NCBI GenBank assembly: GCA_016432725.1
Contig: JACJDG010000003.1
Coordinates: 496,001-560,000 of the forward strand
DNA length: 64,000 nucleotides
Source of the DNA: Streptomyces sp. DHE7-1
Lineage (GTDB): Bacteria; Actinomycetota; Actinomycetes; Streptomycetales; Streptomycetaceae
Reading direction: 5' to 3'
A program made the position numbers and the translations under genes. Positions 30,669 to 39,226 of the stretch are shown piece after piece (the stretch's first letter is position 1; every line of letters begins with the position of its first letter). The notes beneath the pieces are model-generated. The model was not told the origin of the DNA, did not search any database, and saw only the letters and a program-made list of their open reading frames with translations.

Positions 30669-31514
30669 ATGAATGCACAGTCATGGGCCCTGCGAGGACG
30701 GGGCCACGCCCGCCGCGCGGCCGACAGCACGGCGATGGCCGCGGCGGCCCGCTCGGGATTCGCCGCCCGTGGACTGATCTACCTGCTGGTGGGCGTCATA
30801 GCCCTGCAGATAGCGTTCGGCGGTGACGGCGGCGGCAAGCAGGCCGACCGCGGTGGCGCGCTCGGTGAACTCGCGTCCAAGCCGTTCGGCTCGGCGATGC
30901 TGTGGATCGTCGGCATCGCCCTCGCCGGCATGGCGCTGTGGCGCCTGTCGGAGGCGGCGTTCGGCGCCGCGGGCGCGGACGGGAGCAAGGCGTCCAAGCG
31001 GGCCATGGCTGCGGCCCGGGCGGTGTTCTACGCCTTCCTGTCCTTCTCGGTCCTGTCGTACGCGGCCGGGGACAAGGGCAGCGGCAGCGGCTCCTCCGAC
31101 CGGAACACCGACGACATCACCGCCACCGTGCTGAAGTGGCCGGGCGGACAGTGGATCGTCGGTCTCGCCGGGGCCGTTGTGGTGGGCGCCGGACTGTGGA
31201 TCGCCGCCCGGGCGGTGATGAAGAAGTTCCGCAAGCACCTGCGGACCGCGGAGATGTCGCACAAGGCCAGGCGGTTCACCGACTTCTTCGGGATCGCCGG
31301 CGGCACGGCCCGGGGTCTCGTCTTCGCCGTCGCCGGTGTCTTCGCGCTGGTCGCCGCGGTGCAGCACCAGCCCGGCAAGGCCAAGGGCATGGACGACACG
31401 CTGCGTTCGTTCCGCGATCTGCCGGCCGGTCCGTGGCTGCTCGCCCTCATCGCCCTCGGCCTGGCGGCGTTCGGCGTCTTCTCCTGGTGCAACGCCCGCT
31501 GGCGCGAGGTCTGA
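30669..31514 (+). CDS. DUF1206 membrane protein
   Basis: A 281-residue protein with three repeated DUF1206 units, each of two transmembrane helices (SGFAARGLIYLLVGVIALQI; VFYAFLSFSVLSYAAG with IVGLAGAVVVGAGLWIA; GLVFAVAGVFALVAAVQ with LLALIALGLAAFGVF). Function unknown. A charged cytoplasmic loop (MKKFRKHLRTAEMSHKARRF) precedes the third unit. Its stop faces the next gene's stop with only 13 bases between. Confidence 0.9.
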   Translation: MNAQSWALRGRGHARRAADSTAMAAAARSGFAARGLIYLLVGVIALQIAFGGDGGGKQADRGGALGELASKPFGSAMLWIVGIALAGMALWRLSEAAFGAAGADGSKASKRAMAAARAVFYAFLSFSVLSYAAGDKGSGSGSSDRNTDDITATVLKWPGGQWIVGLAGAVVVGAGLWIAARAVMKKFRKHLRTAEMSHKARRFTDFFGIAGGTARGLVFAVAGVFALVAAVQHQPGKAKGMDDTLRSFRDLPAGPWLLALIALGLAAFGVFSWCNARWREV

Positions 31515-31527
31515 GCGGGCCCCCGGC

Positions 31528-32016
31528 CTAGCCGGGCAGCGGCACCGTGGCCGAGACCTGTTTGCCCTGGGCGTGCCGGGTGACGCGCAGGCGGCCGCAG
31601 ATCCGCAGCACGAGGTGCAGACCGCGGCCGCCCATCCGCTCGGCGTCCACGGGCCGCACGACGGGTGCGCGCTGCGAGGTGTCCGAGACGGTGACGCGCA
31701 GCTCGTGCCGGCCGGGAGCGACCTCCAGCAGCATGCCGCAGGGGCCGGGAGCGTGGCGCAGCGCGTTGGTGATCAGCTCGCTGACCACCAGCTGCGCGTC
31801 CTGGCCGGCCCGCTGGGTGGGCGGGTGACCGGCCCGCGCGAGCAGGGTGCGGACGGCGGCGCGCGCGTCGGCGATGCGCAGGGCGCCTTCGGCCCAGGTC
31901 CCGCTGAAGCGGAGCACGTCGGCCGGCTCGGCGGGCCCGGCTGCGGGCAGGCCGTTCTGTGGGCCCGCCGTCGTGTGCGGCCCCGGGCCGCCCTCGCTCT
32001 CGTGCGTCACGGACAA
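31528..32016 (-). CDS. ATP-binding anti-sigma regulatory factor, 162 aa
   Basis: RsbW/SpoIIAB-like HATPase_c_2 protein. It has the N-box LVVSELITNALRHAPGPCGM and the G-box MGGRGLHLVLRICGRLRV. The TTG at 32016 follows GAGGGGG and is preferred; a GTG lies at 32010. The first 35 residues are Gly/Pro-rich and disordered. It is the last member of the minus-strand group that also encodes two STAS proteins, a B12-binding sensor and a PP2C phosphatase, so it is a natural kinase partner for those STAS proteins. Confidence 0.87.
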   Translation of the reverse strand: MSVTHESEGGPGPHTTAGPQNGLPAAGPAEPADVLRFSGTWAEGALRIADARAAVRTLLARAGHPPTQRAGQDAQLVVSELITNALRHAPGPCGMLLEVAPGRHELRVTVSDTSQRAPVVRPVDAERMGGRGLHLVLRICGRLRVTRHAQGKQVSATVPLPG

Positions 32017-32074
32017 TCCGTCCCCCTCGGTGTTCCCGTCATCCTTCCCGTCCCTCCCGGTGGCGCGCCGCGGC

Positions 32075-32434
32075 TCAGGACGTGTCGCTGCGCAGCGCGC
32101 TGTCGCGGGAGTCGGTGATGGTGAAGTGTCCGAGGGTGCCGCTGATGGTCAGCAGCCGGACCAGTCCCTCCTGCAGCGGGCCGAGGATGACGAACTCACG
32201 GCCTCGCGCGCGGTGGCGCCGCTGGGCGTCGAGGAGGGCGCTGAGCAACTGGCTGTCGCCGAAGGTGACCCCGGACAGGTCCACCACGGTGGTGGGGACG
32301 TCGGACTCGTCGGCCTCGGCCCAGGCGGCGCGCAGCAGGTCGCACTCGTCGAAGTCGATCTCGCCGCGCACCCTGATCTCCAGGACGCGCGCGTGCCGCG
32401 CGACCTGCACCGTTGTCTCGGATCCCCACCGCAT
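32075..32434 (-). CDS. STAS-domain anti-sigma factor antagonist, 119 aa
   Basis: SpoIIAA/RsbV-like STAS protein. The core is TTVVDLSGVTFGDSQLLSAL, where the Ser in GDSQ is the usual phosphorylation site, preceded by VLEIRVRGEIDFDECDLL. The ATG at 32434 (MRWGSETT) has AGGATG upstream and gives a normal N-terminus. It is 45 bases after the other STAS gene, in the same direction, and 58 bases before the kinase-like gene. Confidence 0.87.
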   Translation of the reverse strand: MRWGSETTVQVARHARVLEIRVRGEIDFDECDLLRAAWAEADESDVPTTVVDLSGVTFGDSQLLSALLDAQRRHRARGREFVILGPLQEGLVRLLTISGTLGHFTITDSRDSALRSDTS

Positions 32435-32478
32435 GCCGTCATCCTGCCATCCGCGGCCGGGGGAAGGCGAGGCCGGTG

Positions 32479-32871
32479 TCACGAGACCACCGCCCCGGTG
32501 ACTCCGCCCTCATTCGGCGGGGCCGGTTCGCCCGCCGCGACGGGTGCCGTGAGGTGTCCGAGCACGTTGGTCTGACGCAGCATGCGCTCCAGGGCGTCGG
32601 GCCGGTTGTCCAGGTGCAGTACGGCGCCGACCGCACAGGTGTGCCGGTGGATCATCAGCAGCGCGGAGAGTCCCATGGAGTCGATCCACGTGAGCGCGGC
32701 GAAGTCCAGGCGCACATGGCGGGGGGCCGGAGGGCCGGCGAGACCGGCGACCACGGTGTCCACCAGCTCGTCGCAGGTGTCGTAGTCGAGGTCCCCGGCG
32801 ACGCGCACGGTCAGGGTGGACGGCGCGTTGTCCGTGGTGAGGCTGAATTCGGTGGCAGAGTGCTGGGTCAT
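32479..32871 (-). CDS. STAS-domain anti-sigma factor antagonist, 130 aa
   Basis: SpoIIAA/RsbV-like STAS protein. The core is HVRLDFAALTWIDSMGLSAL, with the phosphorylatable Ser in DSMG, and the N-terminus is STLTVRVAGDLDYDTCDEL. The ATG at 32871 overlaps the TGA of the B12-binding gene (ATGA), so its synthesis is coupled to that sensor. It is likely dephosphorylated by the PP2C phosphatase two genes upstream. Confidence 0.88.
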   Translation of the reverse strand: MTQHSATEFSLTTDNAPSTLTVRVAGDLDYDTCDELVDTVVAGLAGPPAPRHVRLDFAALTWIDSMGLSALLMIHRHTCAVGAVLHLDNRPDALERMLRQTNVLGHLTAPVAAGEPAPPNEGGVTGAVVS

Positions 32872-33965
32872 ACGTGCAGGTCGGGTCCGGGTCCGTGCGC
32901 GGGCGAGTGGGCACGCTCGAGCAGGGCGGTGGCGCCCTCACGGAGCATTTTCATGGTACGCGGGAAGTCACGCAGCCGGTCGGACAGCGCGTCCAGGCCG
33001 CTGACCAGGGAGATCGCCGGGACGCTCCGCGCCTCGAGGATCTCGGCGGTCCACAGGAGGAAGCCGGTGAACACCTCGATGTCGTCGACGTAGAGCGCCG
33101 TGGCCAGGAAGTCGACGATGTGCGCGATGTCCTCGGCGGTCCGCTCCCGCTGCTCGTCGCTGTACGCGCGCAGCGCGGGGAAACGGTCCTCCAGGTCCAG
33201 CAGGGTCTGCTTGACGAGCGTGCCGCGGGACTGGGCGACCATCGTGTACTCCTGGTCGGCCAGGTGTGGCAGGTCGTCCACGATCTGCCGGGCGGCGGCC
33301 GGGTCCGGGTGCGGCAGGTCGGCCTCCATTGCCGCCGCCGCGCCGCGGGCGTCGGCCGCCCACCGGTCCGCTCCGAGCGCGAAGGCGTAGCGGCCCTGCG
33401 GGCCGAACGCGCGGCCTCCGGCCAGCACCGGCACGCCGACGGCCTGGCAGGCCGTGATGGCCGCGTGCGCGGTGGGCAGGTGGGTGGGGATCGACCCGGA
33501 CAGCAGCACCGCCCGCGGATTGGTGCGGTGCAGGTGGGCGACCAGGTGCGGGGTGGGCGTCTGCGCGCCGAGGTAGTCCACCTGCCAGCCGCGCAGGCGC
33601 AGTATCTCCGCCACCAGCCGGGCGGGGAAGGCGTGCCACTCCCCGTCCACGCAGCCGACCGTCACCCGCCCGCGGTACGCACCCGGGTACGGGCCGCCGT
33701 CCTGACGGTGGGCCAGCGCGGCGACCACCCGCTCGTTGATGGCGGTGGCGGCGTGTTCCTGGGCCACGCTGATGCGGTTGGCGGCCCATTCGGTGCCGAC
33801 CTTCTCCTGGACCCGGGCGATGACGTCCAGCAGCAGGGTCTCCTCGTCGACGACGCCCTCGGCGAGCGCGCCGTGCACGATGCCGACCGCGCTGTACTCG
33901 TCGCCGTCCACGACGGCCTGCCAGAGCCGGTCCGCGATCCGGCCGGCCTGTATGGGAACGCTCAC
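32868..33965 (-). CDS. CarH/LitR-like B12-binding photosensory protein without a DNA-binding domain
   Basis: A 365-residue protein. The four-helix part contains EWAANRISVAQEHAAT: the W-x9-EH motif of adenosylcobalamin photoreceptors of the CarH/LitR class. The Rossmann-like part has CVDGEWHAFPARLV (the ExH lower-axial histidine motif), SGSIPTHL and LAGGRAFG (SxL and GG motifs). The MerR helix-turn-helix of CarH is absent. A further helical domain of about 140 residues follows (TLVKQTLLDLEDRFPALRAY onward). The GTG at 33965 overlaps the phosphatase stop (GTGA), and its own stop overlaps the next STAS start. It probably senses light or cobalamin for the partner-switch proteins around it. Confidence 0.82.
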   Translation of the reverse strand: MSVPIQAGRIADRLWQAVVDGDEYSAVGIVHGALAEGVVDEETLLLDVIARVQEKVGTEWAANRISVAQEHAATAINERVVAALAHRQDGGPYPGAYRGRVTVGCVDGEWHAFPARLVAEILRLRGWQVDYLGAQTPTPHLVAHLHRTNPRAVLLSGSIPTHLPTAHAAITACQAVGVPVLAGGRAFGPQGRYAFALGADRWAADARGAAAAMEADLPHPDPAAARQIVDDLPHLADQEYTMVAQSRGTLVKQTLLDLEDRFPALRAYSDEQRERTAEDIAHIVDFLATALYVDDIEVFTGFLLWTAEILEARSVPAISLVSGLDALSDRLRDFPRTMKMLREGATALLERAHSPAHGPGPDLHV

Positions 33966-35755
33966 CAGCGCCTCCCCTCGCGCTCGCCCGCGCCGTCGCG
34001 GTCCGGGGCTCCCGGCGGGACCTTCGCCGGGGCGCCCTTCGCCGGGGCGCTGACGGCGACGGTCGCCATGTCGTCGTGGCGGCCGCCGCCGATCCACTGG
34101 GCGGCGAGCATCTGCACGCGCTCCACGACCGCCTCGGCCGGCAGCCCGGCGCACTCGGCCAGGGTCCGCCGCAGCCGCCGCTCGCCGAACATCTCGTCGC
34201 CGAGCGGACCGCCACGGGCCTCGGTGATGCCGTCCGTGTACAGCAGGCAGGTCTCCCCGGGGCCGAGCACCGCCTCGGCGCCGACCGAGCTGATCTCGGG
34301 CAGCGCGCCGACCAGCGTGCCCCGGGTGGGCACCTCCTCCACGCTGCCGTCACGGCGCACGATCAGCGGCGGCAGGTGCCCGGCGCTGGTCAGCCGTACG
34401 TGCACCCGGTCGTCACGGCGGCGCACGGAGGCCAGCACCAGGGTGGCGAAGCGGGTGTGCTGGGTGGTCAGCAGGGCGCCGTTCAGCAGTCTCAGCACTT
34501 CGTCGTGGTTTCCGGCCAGGGGCAGCAGGGCGTGCAGGGTGTTGCGGATCTTGCCGGTCAGCACGGCCGCGTCCAGGCCCTTGCCGGCGACGTCACCGAG
34601 CACGACGAGGGTCTCCTGGGAGGTCTCGGCGCCGGGGTGGAAGTCGTAGAAGTCACCACCCACCCGCTCCTCGTCCCCGGCGGGGCGGTACTGCCCGGCG
34701 TACTCGACCCCGTCGACCGTGTGCAGGGCGGGCGGCAGGAGTTCGCGCATCAGCGTGGCCGTGATGGCGGTCTGCTCGGTGTACAGGCGGGCCGCGGACA
34801 GGGCGGCTCCGGCCCGGGCGGCGAACAGCCGGGCGAAGACCTCCTCGCCCTCGGTGAAGACGCGCTCGGTGCCGGAGCGCAGCAGGATGAGGGCCCCGGC
34901 GGGGACGCCGTGCCCGGGCAGCGGGGTGACGATCACCGAGCCGACCGGCCCGGCGAAGCCCTCCGGGACCGCCCAGCCGGGGAGGCCGTCGGGGTCGATC
35001 CACCGGGCCGGGACCGGCGGGAACCCCTGCAGGGCCTCCGCCAGGCCGTGTACGGCGCGCGGGTCGATGTGCCGCACGGCCCGCTGGACGGGCCGGCCCC
35101 GCTGGGCGTAGGTCAGGGTGTGCCGGCGCCCCTGCGGGGGAAGCACGAGCACGGCGGCCTCGGCGAGGTGCTCCGCGGCCATGCCGACGGTCGCCTCCGC
35201 GCAGCGCGGCACGTTGAGGGTGGACAGCAGTCTGCTGGACACGGCCGACAGGACGGCCACCCGTTCCTGCGAGCTGTGCAGGGCGGTCTCGGCCACACGC
35301 CGGTCGGTGTCGTCGATGAGCCACCACACCACGGTGCCGTCCTCCGACGGGGTGGCATGGGCCTCGTAGCGGCGTTCCTCGATCTCTCCGGTGAGGGGGC
35401 CGGCGAAGGTGCCGGCCGCTCGCTCGGTGAGGCGCCGGTGGGCGGCGGACAGCCAGGACGGCACGAGGTGCTGCCGCGCGCCGTCGCCGTTCCCGTACGG
35501 AAGCAGCCGGCGGGCGGCGGCGTTCAGACCGACGAGACCGCCGTTCCGGTCGATCACGAGGACCGGGTAGGGGGCATCACCCCAGGTCGCGCCGACGTTG
35601 ACGCCGGCGTCCCGCGGGTCGGCAAAAGAACTCGGGGAAGCGCACACACGCGGGGGCACGCGAGCCGCGCGCCCCACCACCTTCCTGCCTCGGGGGATGT
35701 TGTCCTTTGGCAACCGTCCCGCATCCACCGCCCGGAAGCAAGCCGCCCCAGGCAT
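33962..35755 (-). CDS. PAS-GAF-PP2C (SpoIIE/RsbU-like) phosphatase
   Basis: A PAS-like domain (APYPVLVIDRNGGLVGLNAA) and a GAF region (VLSAVSSRLLSTLNVPRCAE to VFTEGEEVFARLFAARAGAA) precede a PP2C-type SpoIIE domain. That domain has the metal Asp residues in ERVGGDFYDFHPG, VVLGDVAGKGLDAA, LLYTDGITEARGG and GGGRHDDMATVAV. Such phosphatases dephosphorylate STAS antagonists and so free sigma factors. It heads a unit with overlapping start/stop codons to the B12 sensor and STAS genes. The start is uncertain: ATG 35755 is longest, and GTG codons downstream of a GAGGCAGGAA sequence are plausible. Confidence 0.88.
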   Translation of the reverse strand: MPGAACFRAVDAGRLPKDNIPRGRKVVGRAARVPPRVCASPSSFADPRDAGVNVGATWGDAPYPVLVIDRNGGLVGLNAAARRLLPYGNGDGARQHLVPSWLSAAHRRLTERAAGTFAGPLTGEIEERRYEAHATPSEDGTVVWWLIDDTDRRVAETALHSSQERVAVLSAVSSRLLSTLNVPRCAEATVGMAAEHLAEAAVLVLPPQGRRHTLTYAQRGRPVQRAVRHIDPRAVHGLAEALQGFPPVPARWIDPDGLPGWAVPEGFAGPVGSVIVTPLPGHGVPAGALILLRSGTERVFTEGEEVFARLFAARAGAALSAARLYTEQTAITATLMRELLPPALHTVDGVEYAGQYRPAGDEERVGGDFYDFHPGAETSQETLVVLGDVAGKGLDAAVLTGKIRNTLHALLPLAGNHDEVLRLLNGALLTTQHTRFATLVLASVRRRDDRVHVRLTSAGHLPPLIVRRDGSVEEVPTRGTLVGALPEISSVGAEAVLGPGETCLLYTDGITEARGGPLGDEMFGERRLRRTLAECAGLPAEAVVERVQMLAAQWIGGGRHDDMATVAVSAPAKGAPAKVPPGAPDRDGAGEREGRRW

Positions 35756-35765
35756 TCGCGCACCG

Positions 35766-36658
35766 TCAGGACGGCTTCGGGGGCGGCGCCATGGCCCAGC
35801 GGATGGTGCGGGTGAGCAGGTGACCGGCCGGGCGCACCGTGAGGTCCTCGACCAGCGGCACCCGGGGCAGCCGCAGCAGGGCGCGGGCCCAGTCCGGCAG
35901 GAGGTTCACGGCGTTCGCGGCCAGGGCGCCGTACAGGGGGCGCGCGGCGAGCGGGACGGGCGGTTCGAGGAGCAGGAAGCGTGCCACGGCACGCGCCTCG
36001 GGGTGGCCACGAGTTCCGGCCGGTACCGCTCCAGCCGGTCGGACAGGGCCTCGCGGTCGCGCGGCGGGTCGGTCACCCCGAGGGCCTCGGCGACCGTCGC
36101 GGTGTCCGCGGCGTAGCCGTCGTAGCCCGCCCGGTCGAGACGGTGGGCCCCGTAGCGTTCGTGCGCGCGCAGGAAGCACTCGGTCTCGGCGGTGTGCACC
36201 CAGCCGAGCAGATGGGGGTCGGCGGCGTGATAGGGCTCACCCTGCCGGGTGTGTCCCCGCACTTGTGCGTGGATGCCGCGGACCTGGTCGACGGCCGCCT
36301 GCGCGTCGGCCGCCGTGCCGTAGGTGGTGACGGCCAGGAAGGCGCTGGTGCGCTGCAGCCGGCCCCATGGATCGCCGCGGTAGCCGGAGTGGGCGTCGAC
36401 GGCGGCCATGGCGAGCGGATGCAGGGACTGCAGCAGGAGGGCGCTCACTCCGCCGATGAACATCGAGGCGTCGCCGTGGACGGTCCGGATGGGCCGGTCG
36501 GGCCCGAACCAGCGGGGGCCCGGGGTGCCGTGGATACGGGCGCGGATCTCCCCTCCGTCGGGGCCCGCCACCCGGCGGAAGAGCATCGCGCCGAGTTGGG
36601 CGCGCAGGTCCGGCAGCACGGCTTCTCCCGTCTCCCGTCGGCCGCCCGCGTCACTCAC
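35766..36658 (-). CDS. DUF2236 (MpaB/latex-clearing-like) oxygenase family protein (one frame break)
   Basis: A 297-residue protein of the DUF2236 family, which includes haem-dependent latex oxygenases and MpaB. Typical blocks are DASMFIGGVSALLLQSLHPL, VDAHSGYRGDPWGRLQRTSA, VTTYGTAADAQAAVDQVRGI and HLLGWVHTAETECFL. The GTG at 36658 has AGGAGG nine bases before it and overlaps the end of the upstream gene by 8 bases. The frame breaks in the G4 run at 36000-36003; restoring one base reads VATPEARAVARFLL. Substrate unknown. Confidence 0.86.
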
Positions 36659-37139
36659 CGGCGGACACCTCCTCTCGTTCCCGGTCGGACCGCGGCCACA
36701 CATACGGCAGGTCGTCGGGGATGCCGGGAAACGTCCGGCGGTAGGCGTCCGGGTCCTTGCGGACGAGCGCGGAGCGGTGACTGCGGTGGAAGTCCTCGTC
36801 TCCGAGCCAGGGCGGCAGCTCGCCGGCGGCCGCGAGAGCCTGCTGGTCGCGCACGGGGGCGCCGGGGCGCTCCGCCGCGAGGCCGGCGACCAGGGAGGCG
36901 GCGCAGCCGTCCTGGTGGCCCTGGTCCCGCCAGACCCGGCAGATCTCCAGGCCGTAGCGGACCAGGGCCTCCTCGTATCCGGTCCACATGCGCACGGCGG
37001 GGTGCCGGCGCCATCCGTAGCCGGGGACGGTCAGGCCGCGCAGGACCTGGAGCGCCTCGACACGCTGTTTGCCGAGGCGTCTGCGGTCCAGGAGCAGGGC
37101 AGAGCGGTGGAAGTCGGGGTCGGGCAGGAATGTCTGCAT
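36651..37139 (-). CDS. MSMEG_6728-type / pyrimidine-dimer DNA glycosylase-like protein
   Basis: A 162-residue protein matching the actinobacterial MSMEG_6728 family: MQTFLPDPDFHRSALLLDRR, LGKQRVEALQVLRGLTVPGY, HPAVRMWTGYEEALVRYG. The fold is related to phage T4 endonuclease V, which removes UV-induced pyrimidine dimers; activity of this branch is inferred only. Its stop overlaps the start of the DUF2236 gene by 8 bases, so the two are co-translated. A UV-repair role beside a putative light-sensing cluster is suggestive but unproven. Confidence 0.78.
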   Translation of the reverse strand: MQTFLPDPDFHRSALLLDRRRLGKQRVEALQVLRGLTVPGYGWRRHPAVRMWTGYEEALVRYGLEICRVWRDQGHQDGCAASLVAGLAAERPGAPVRDQQALAAAGELPPWLGDEDFHRSHRSALVRKDPDAYRRTFPGIPDDLPYVWPRSDREREEVSAGE

Positions 37140-37173
37140 GGGGGCGGTCCTCGCCTCCCGCGGTGGTCCGCGG

Positions 37174-37407
37174 TCACTTCTTGCGCAGCGAGGACGGCTT
37201 GTGCACCGCCCGCTTGCCCGACTTGGCGCTGCGCACCTCGTACTGCGGGTCGTCGGGCGAGGCGTCCACCGTGCGTCCGGCGGCCTCGGTGCGCTTGGTG
37301 AGTTTCCGCTCGACCTCGCCCTCCGTGGTGCTCCCGTGGCTCTTCCAGGCCACCGTGTCGCCCTTGGCGAGGTCCTTGCCGGAACCCTGTCGCTTGCTGC
37401 CGGCCAT
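37174..37407 (-). CDS. DUF2945 small Tudor-like protein, 77 aa
   Basis: A 77-residue basic protein of the DUF2945 (hypervirulence-associated Tudor-like) family: DLAKGDTVAWKSHGSTTEG, VERKLTKRTEAAGRTV, DDPQYEVRSAKSGKRAVHKP. It is an intact frame, with the ATG preceded by GAAGGGA. It lies 34 bases upstream of the glycosylase-like gene in the same direction. Function unknown. Confidence 0.85.
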   Translation of the reverse strand: MAGSKRQGSGKDLAKGDTVAWKSHGSTTEGEVERKLTKRTEAAGRTVDASPDDPQYEVRSAKSGKRAVHKPSSLRKK

Positions 37408-37528
37408 GGTCGTCGGTCCCTTCGTCGCGGTCCCCGGTCGTGGCCGCGGTGCCTGCCGGTCCCGCGCCGCCCCCGCGCTCCCGTGTACCCCGCACCGGAG
37501 GGACGGACGCGGCGAAAGGGGCTCCGCG

Positions 37529-38988
37529 TCACACCGCGCCCTCCTTGTCCCGCCCCATGAGGCCCACCAGTGCCACGACCAGCAGGTCGAAGGCGACCAG
37601 GACCGTCAGGGAGACGCTGAAGGCGTGGGGGCCGTGGCCGGGCCGGAGTGGTCGGACACCAGCCGGAAGAAGATGCTGCCGGTCAGGGCCGTGCCCACCG
37701 TCGCGCCGATCTCCTGGGCGGTGGTGAGCATGCCGGACGCGGCGGCCGCGTGGTCGGGGCCCACCGGAGCGAGGACCATGGCCGAGAGCGGCGCCATCGT
37801 CAGGCCCATACCGACGCCGGCCACCAGCAGCGGCAGGGCGAGCAGGGCGGCCTCGCCGCCCGCGCCGATCTCCCGGACCAGGAGGGCGAGCCCGCCGTAG
37901 CCGAGGGCGACCAGGAAGGCACCGGCCGCCGGGGCCCACCGGCCCAGCCGGCTCACGGCCCTGCCGCCGAGGGCGGTGGCGCCGAAGAAGCCGGCGCCCA
38001 TCGGGAGGTACATCAGGCCGGAACCCAGCGGCGACATGCCACGTCCCTGCTGGAGATAGAGCGACAGCACCAGGAAGCAGGCGCCCATGGTGGCGAAGTA
38101 GAACATCATGGCCACCAGACCGACGGAGAACGTCCGCGAGCGGAAGAGCGTCGTGTCGACCAGGGGTGAGCCGCCCCGGACCGTGCCCCGGTGCTGTTGC
38201 AGCGCGAACGCCCCCAGTACCGGCACCGCCGCGACGAGGCAGAGCACCGACCACAGCGGCCAGCCCAGTTCGCGGCCCTCGGTCAGCGGCAGGACGACGG
38301 CGACCAGGCCGAGCATGACCAGGAGCATGCCGACGACGTCCAGGCCGGGGCCGCCGCCGCCGCGCGACTCGGGGACCAGCCGGGGCACCAGCACCACCGC
38401 GACCAGCCCGATGGGCACGTTGACCAGGAAGATCGCCCGCCAGCCGAGGCCGCCCGGATCGAGCGCGATCAGCGAGCCGCCGATGAGCTGCCCGAACACG
38501 GCTGCCATGCCGATCGCCAGGCCGTACACGTTGAACGCCAGCGTCCGCGCCCGCCCCTCGTACATCGCGCCGAGCAGGGCCAGCACCTGCGGGGTGACGA
38601 GCGCCGCGGCGACCCCCTGGAACACCCGGGCGGCCACGAGCTGTCCGGGGTTCTGGGCCAGACCGGCACACGCGGACGCGGCGGTGAACAGCGCGAGCCC
38701 GAGCACGAACAGCCGCCGCCTGCCGTAGAGATCGCCCATCCGCCCGGACGTGATCATCAGCGTGGCGAGTGGCAGGCCGTATCCGGCGAGGACGAACTGC
38801 ACGGCGACGGAACTCGCGTGCAGCTCGCTCTGGATGTCGGGCACGGCGACGTTCACGATGAAGAAGTCCAGCACCGTGATGAAGGTGCCGAGCGACACCA
38901 GCACGAGCGGACTCCAGCGCGGCGGCTCCGCGGAGGGCGCGGCGGGCGCCTCCCTCAGCTCCGACCCGGACAACTCCTCGGTTGCCAT
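37529..38988 (-). CDS. MFS (DHA2-type, 14-helix) drug exporter (one frame break)
   Basis: Proton-driven multidrug exporter of the EmrB/QacA type. Motifs are FITVLDFFIVNVAVPDIQSE (helix 1) and GRMGDLYGRRRLFVLGLALF (motif A), with later helices such as SVGLVAMMFYFATMGACFLV. The frame breaks in the G3 run at 37640-37642; restoring one base joins DHSGPGHGPHAF to SVSLTVLVAFDLLVVALVGL and gives 486 residues ending at 37529. The ATG has GAGGGGG. It is divergent from a P450 gene with a 238-base spacer, so it may export the product or substrate of the P450/glycosyltransferase pair. Confidence 0.9.
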
Positions 38989-39226
38989 GAATGCCCCCTC
39001 GGGGATTTATCCCACTACGTTTCAAATGGCATGCGTTGTCACGTGCACCAGCTATTCGCGGTTTCCTGGAAGTCAGGGCACCGAGAGCATCTTGACATAC
39101 GAACCATGGAAAGAAATCGGCCATGTCAGCGCCGTGTCAGCGGGCCTGCTCAAGCTGGGTGGGAACCACCTGGACACCCTTCGAGAAAGCGCTATCCAAG
39201 CCGACCGCGCAACGAGAAAGGGAATC

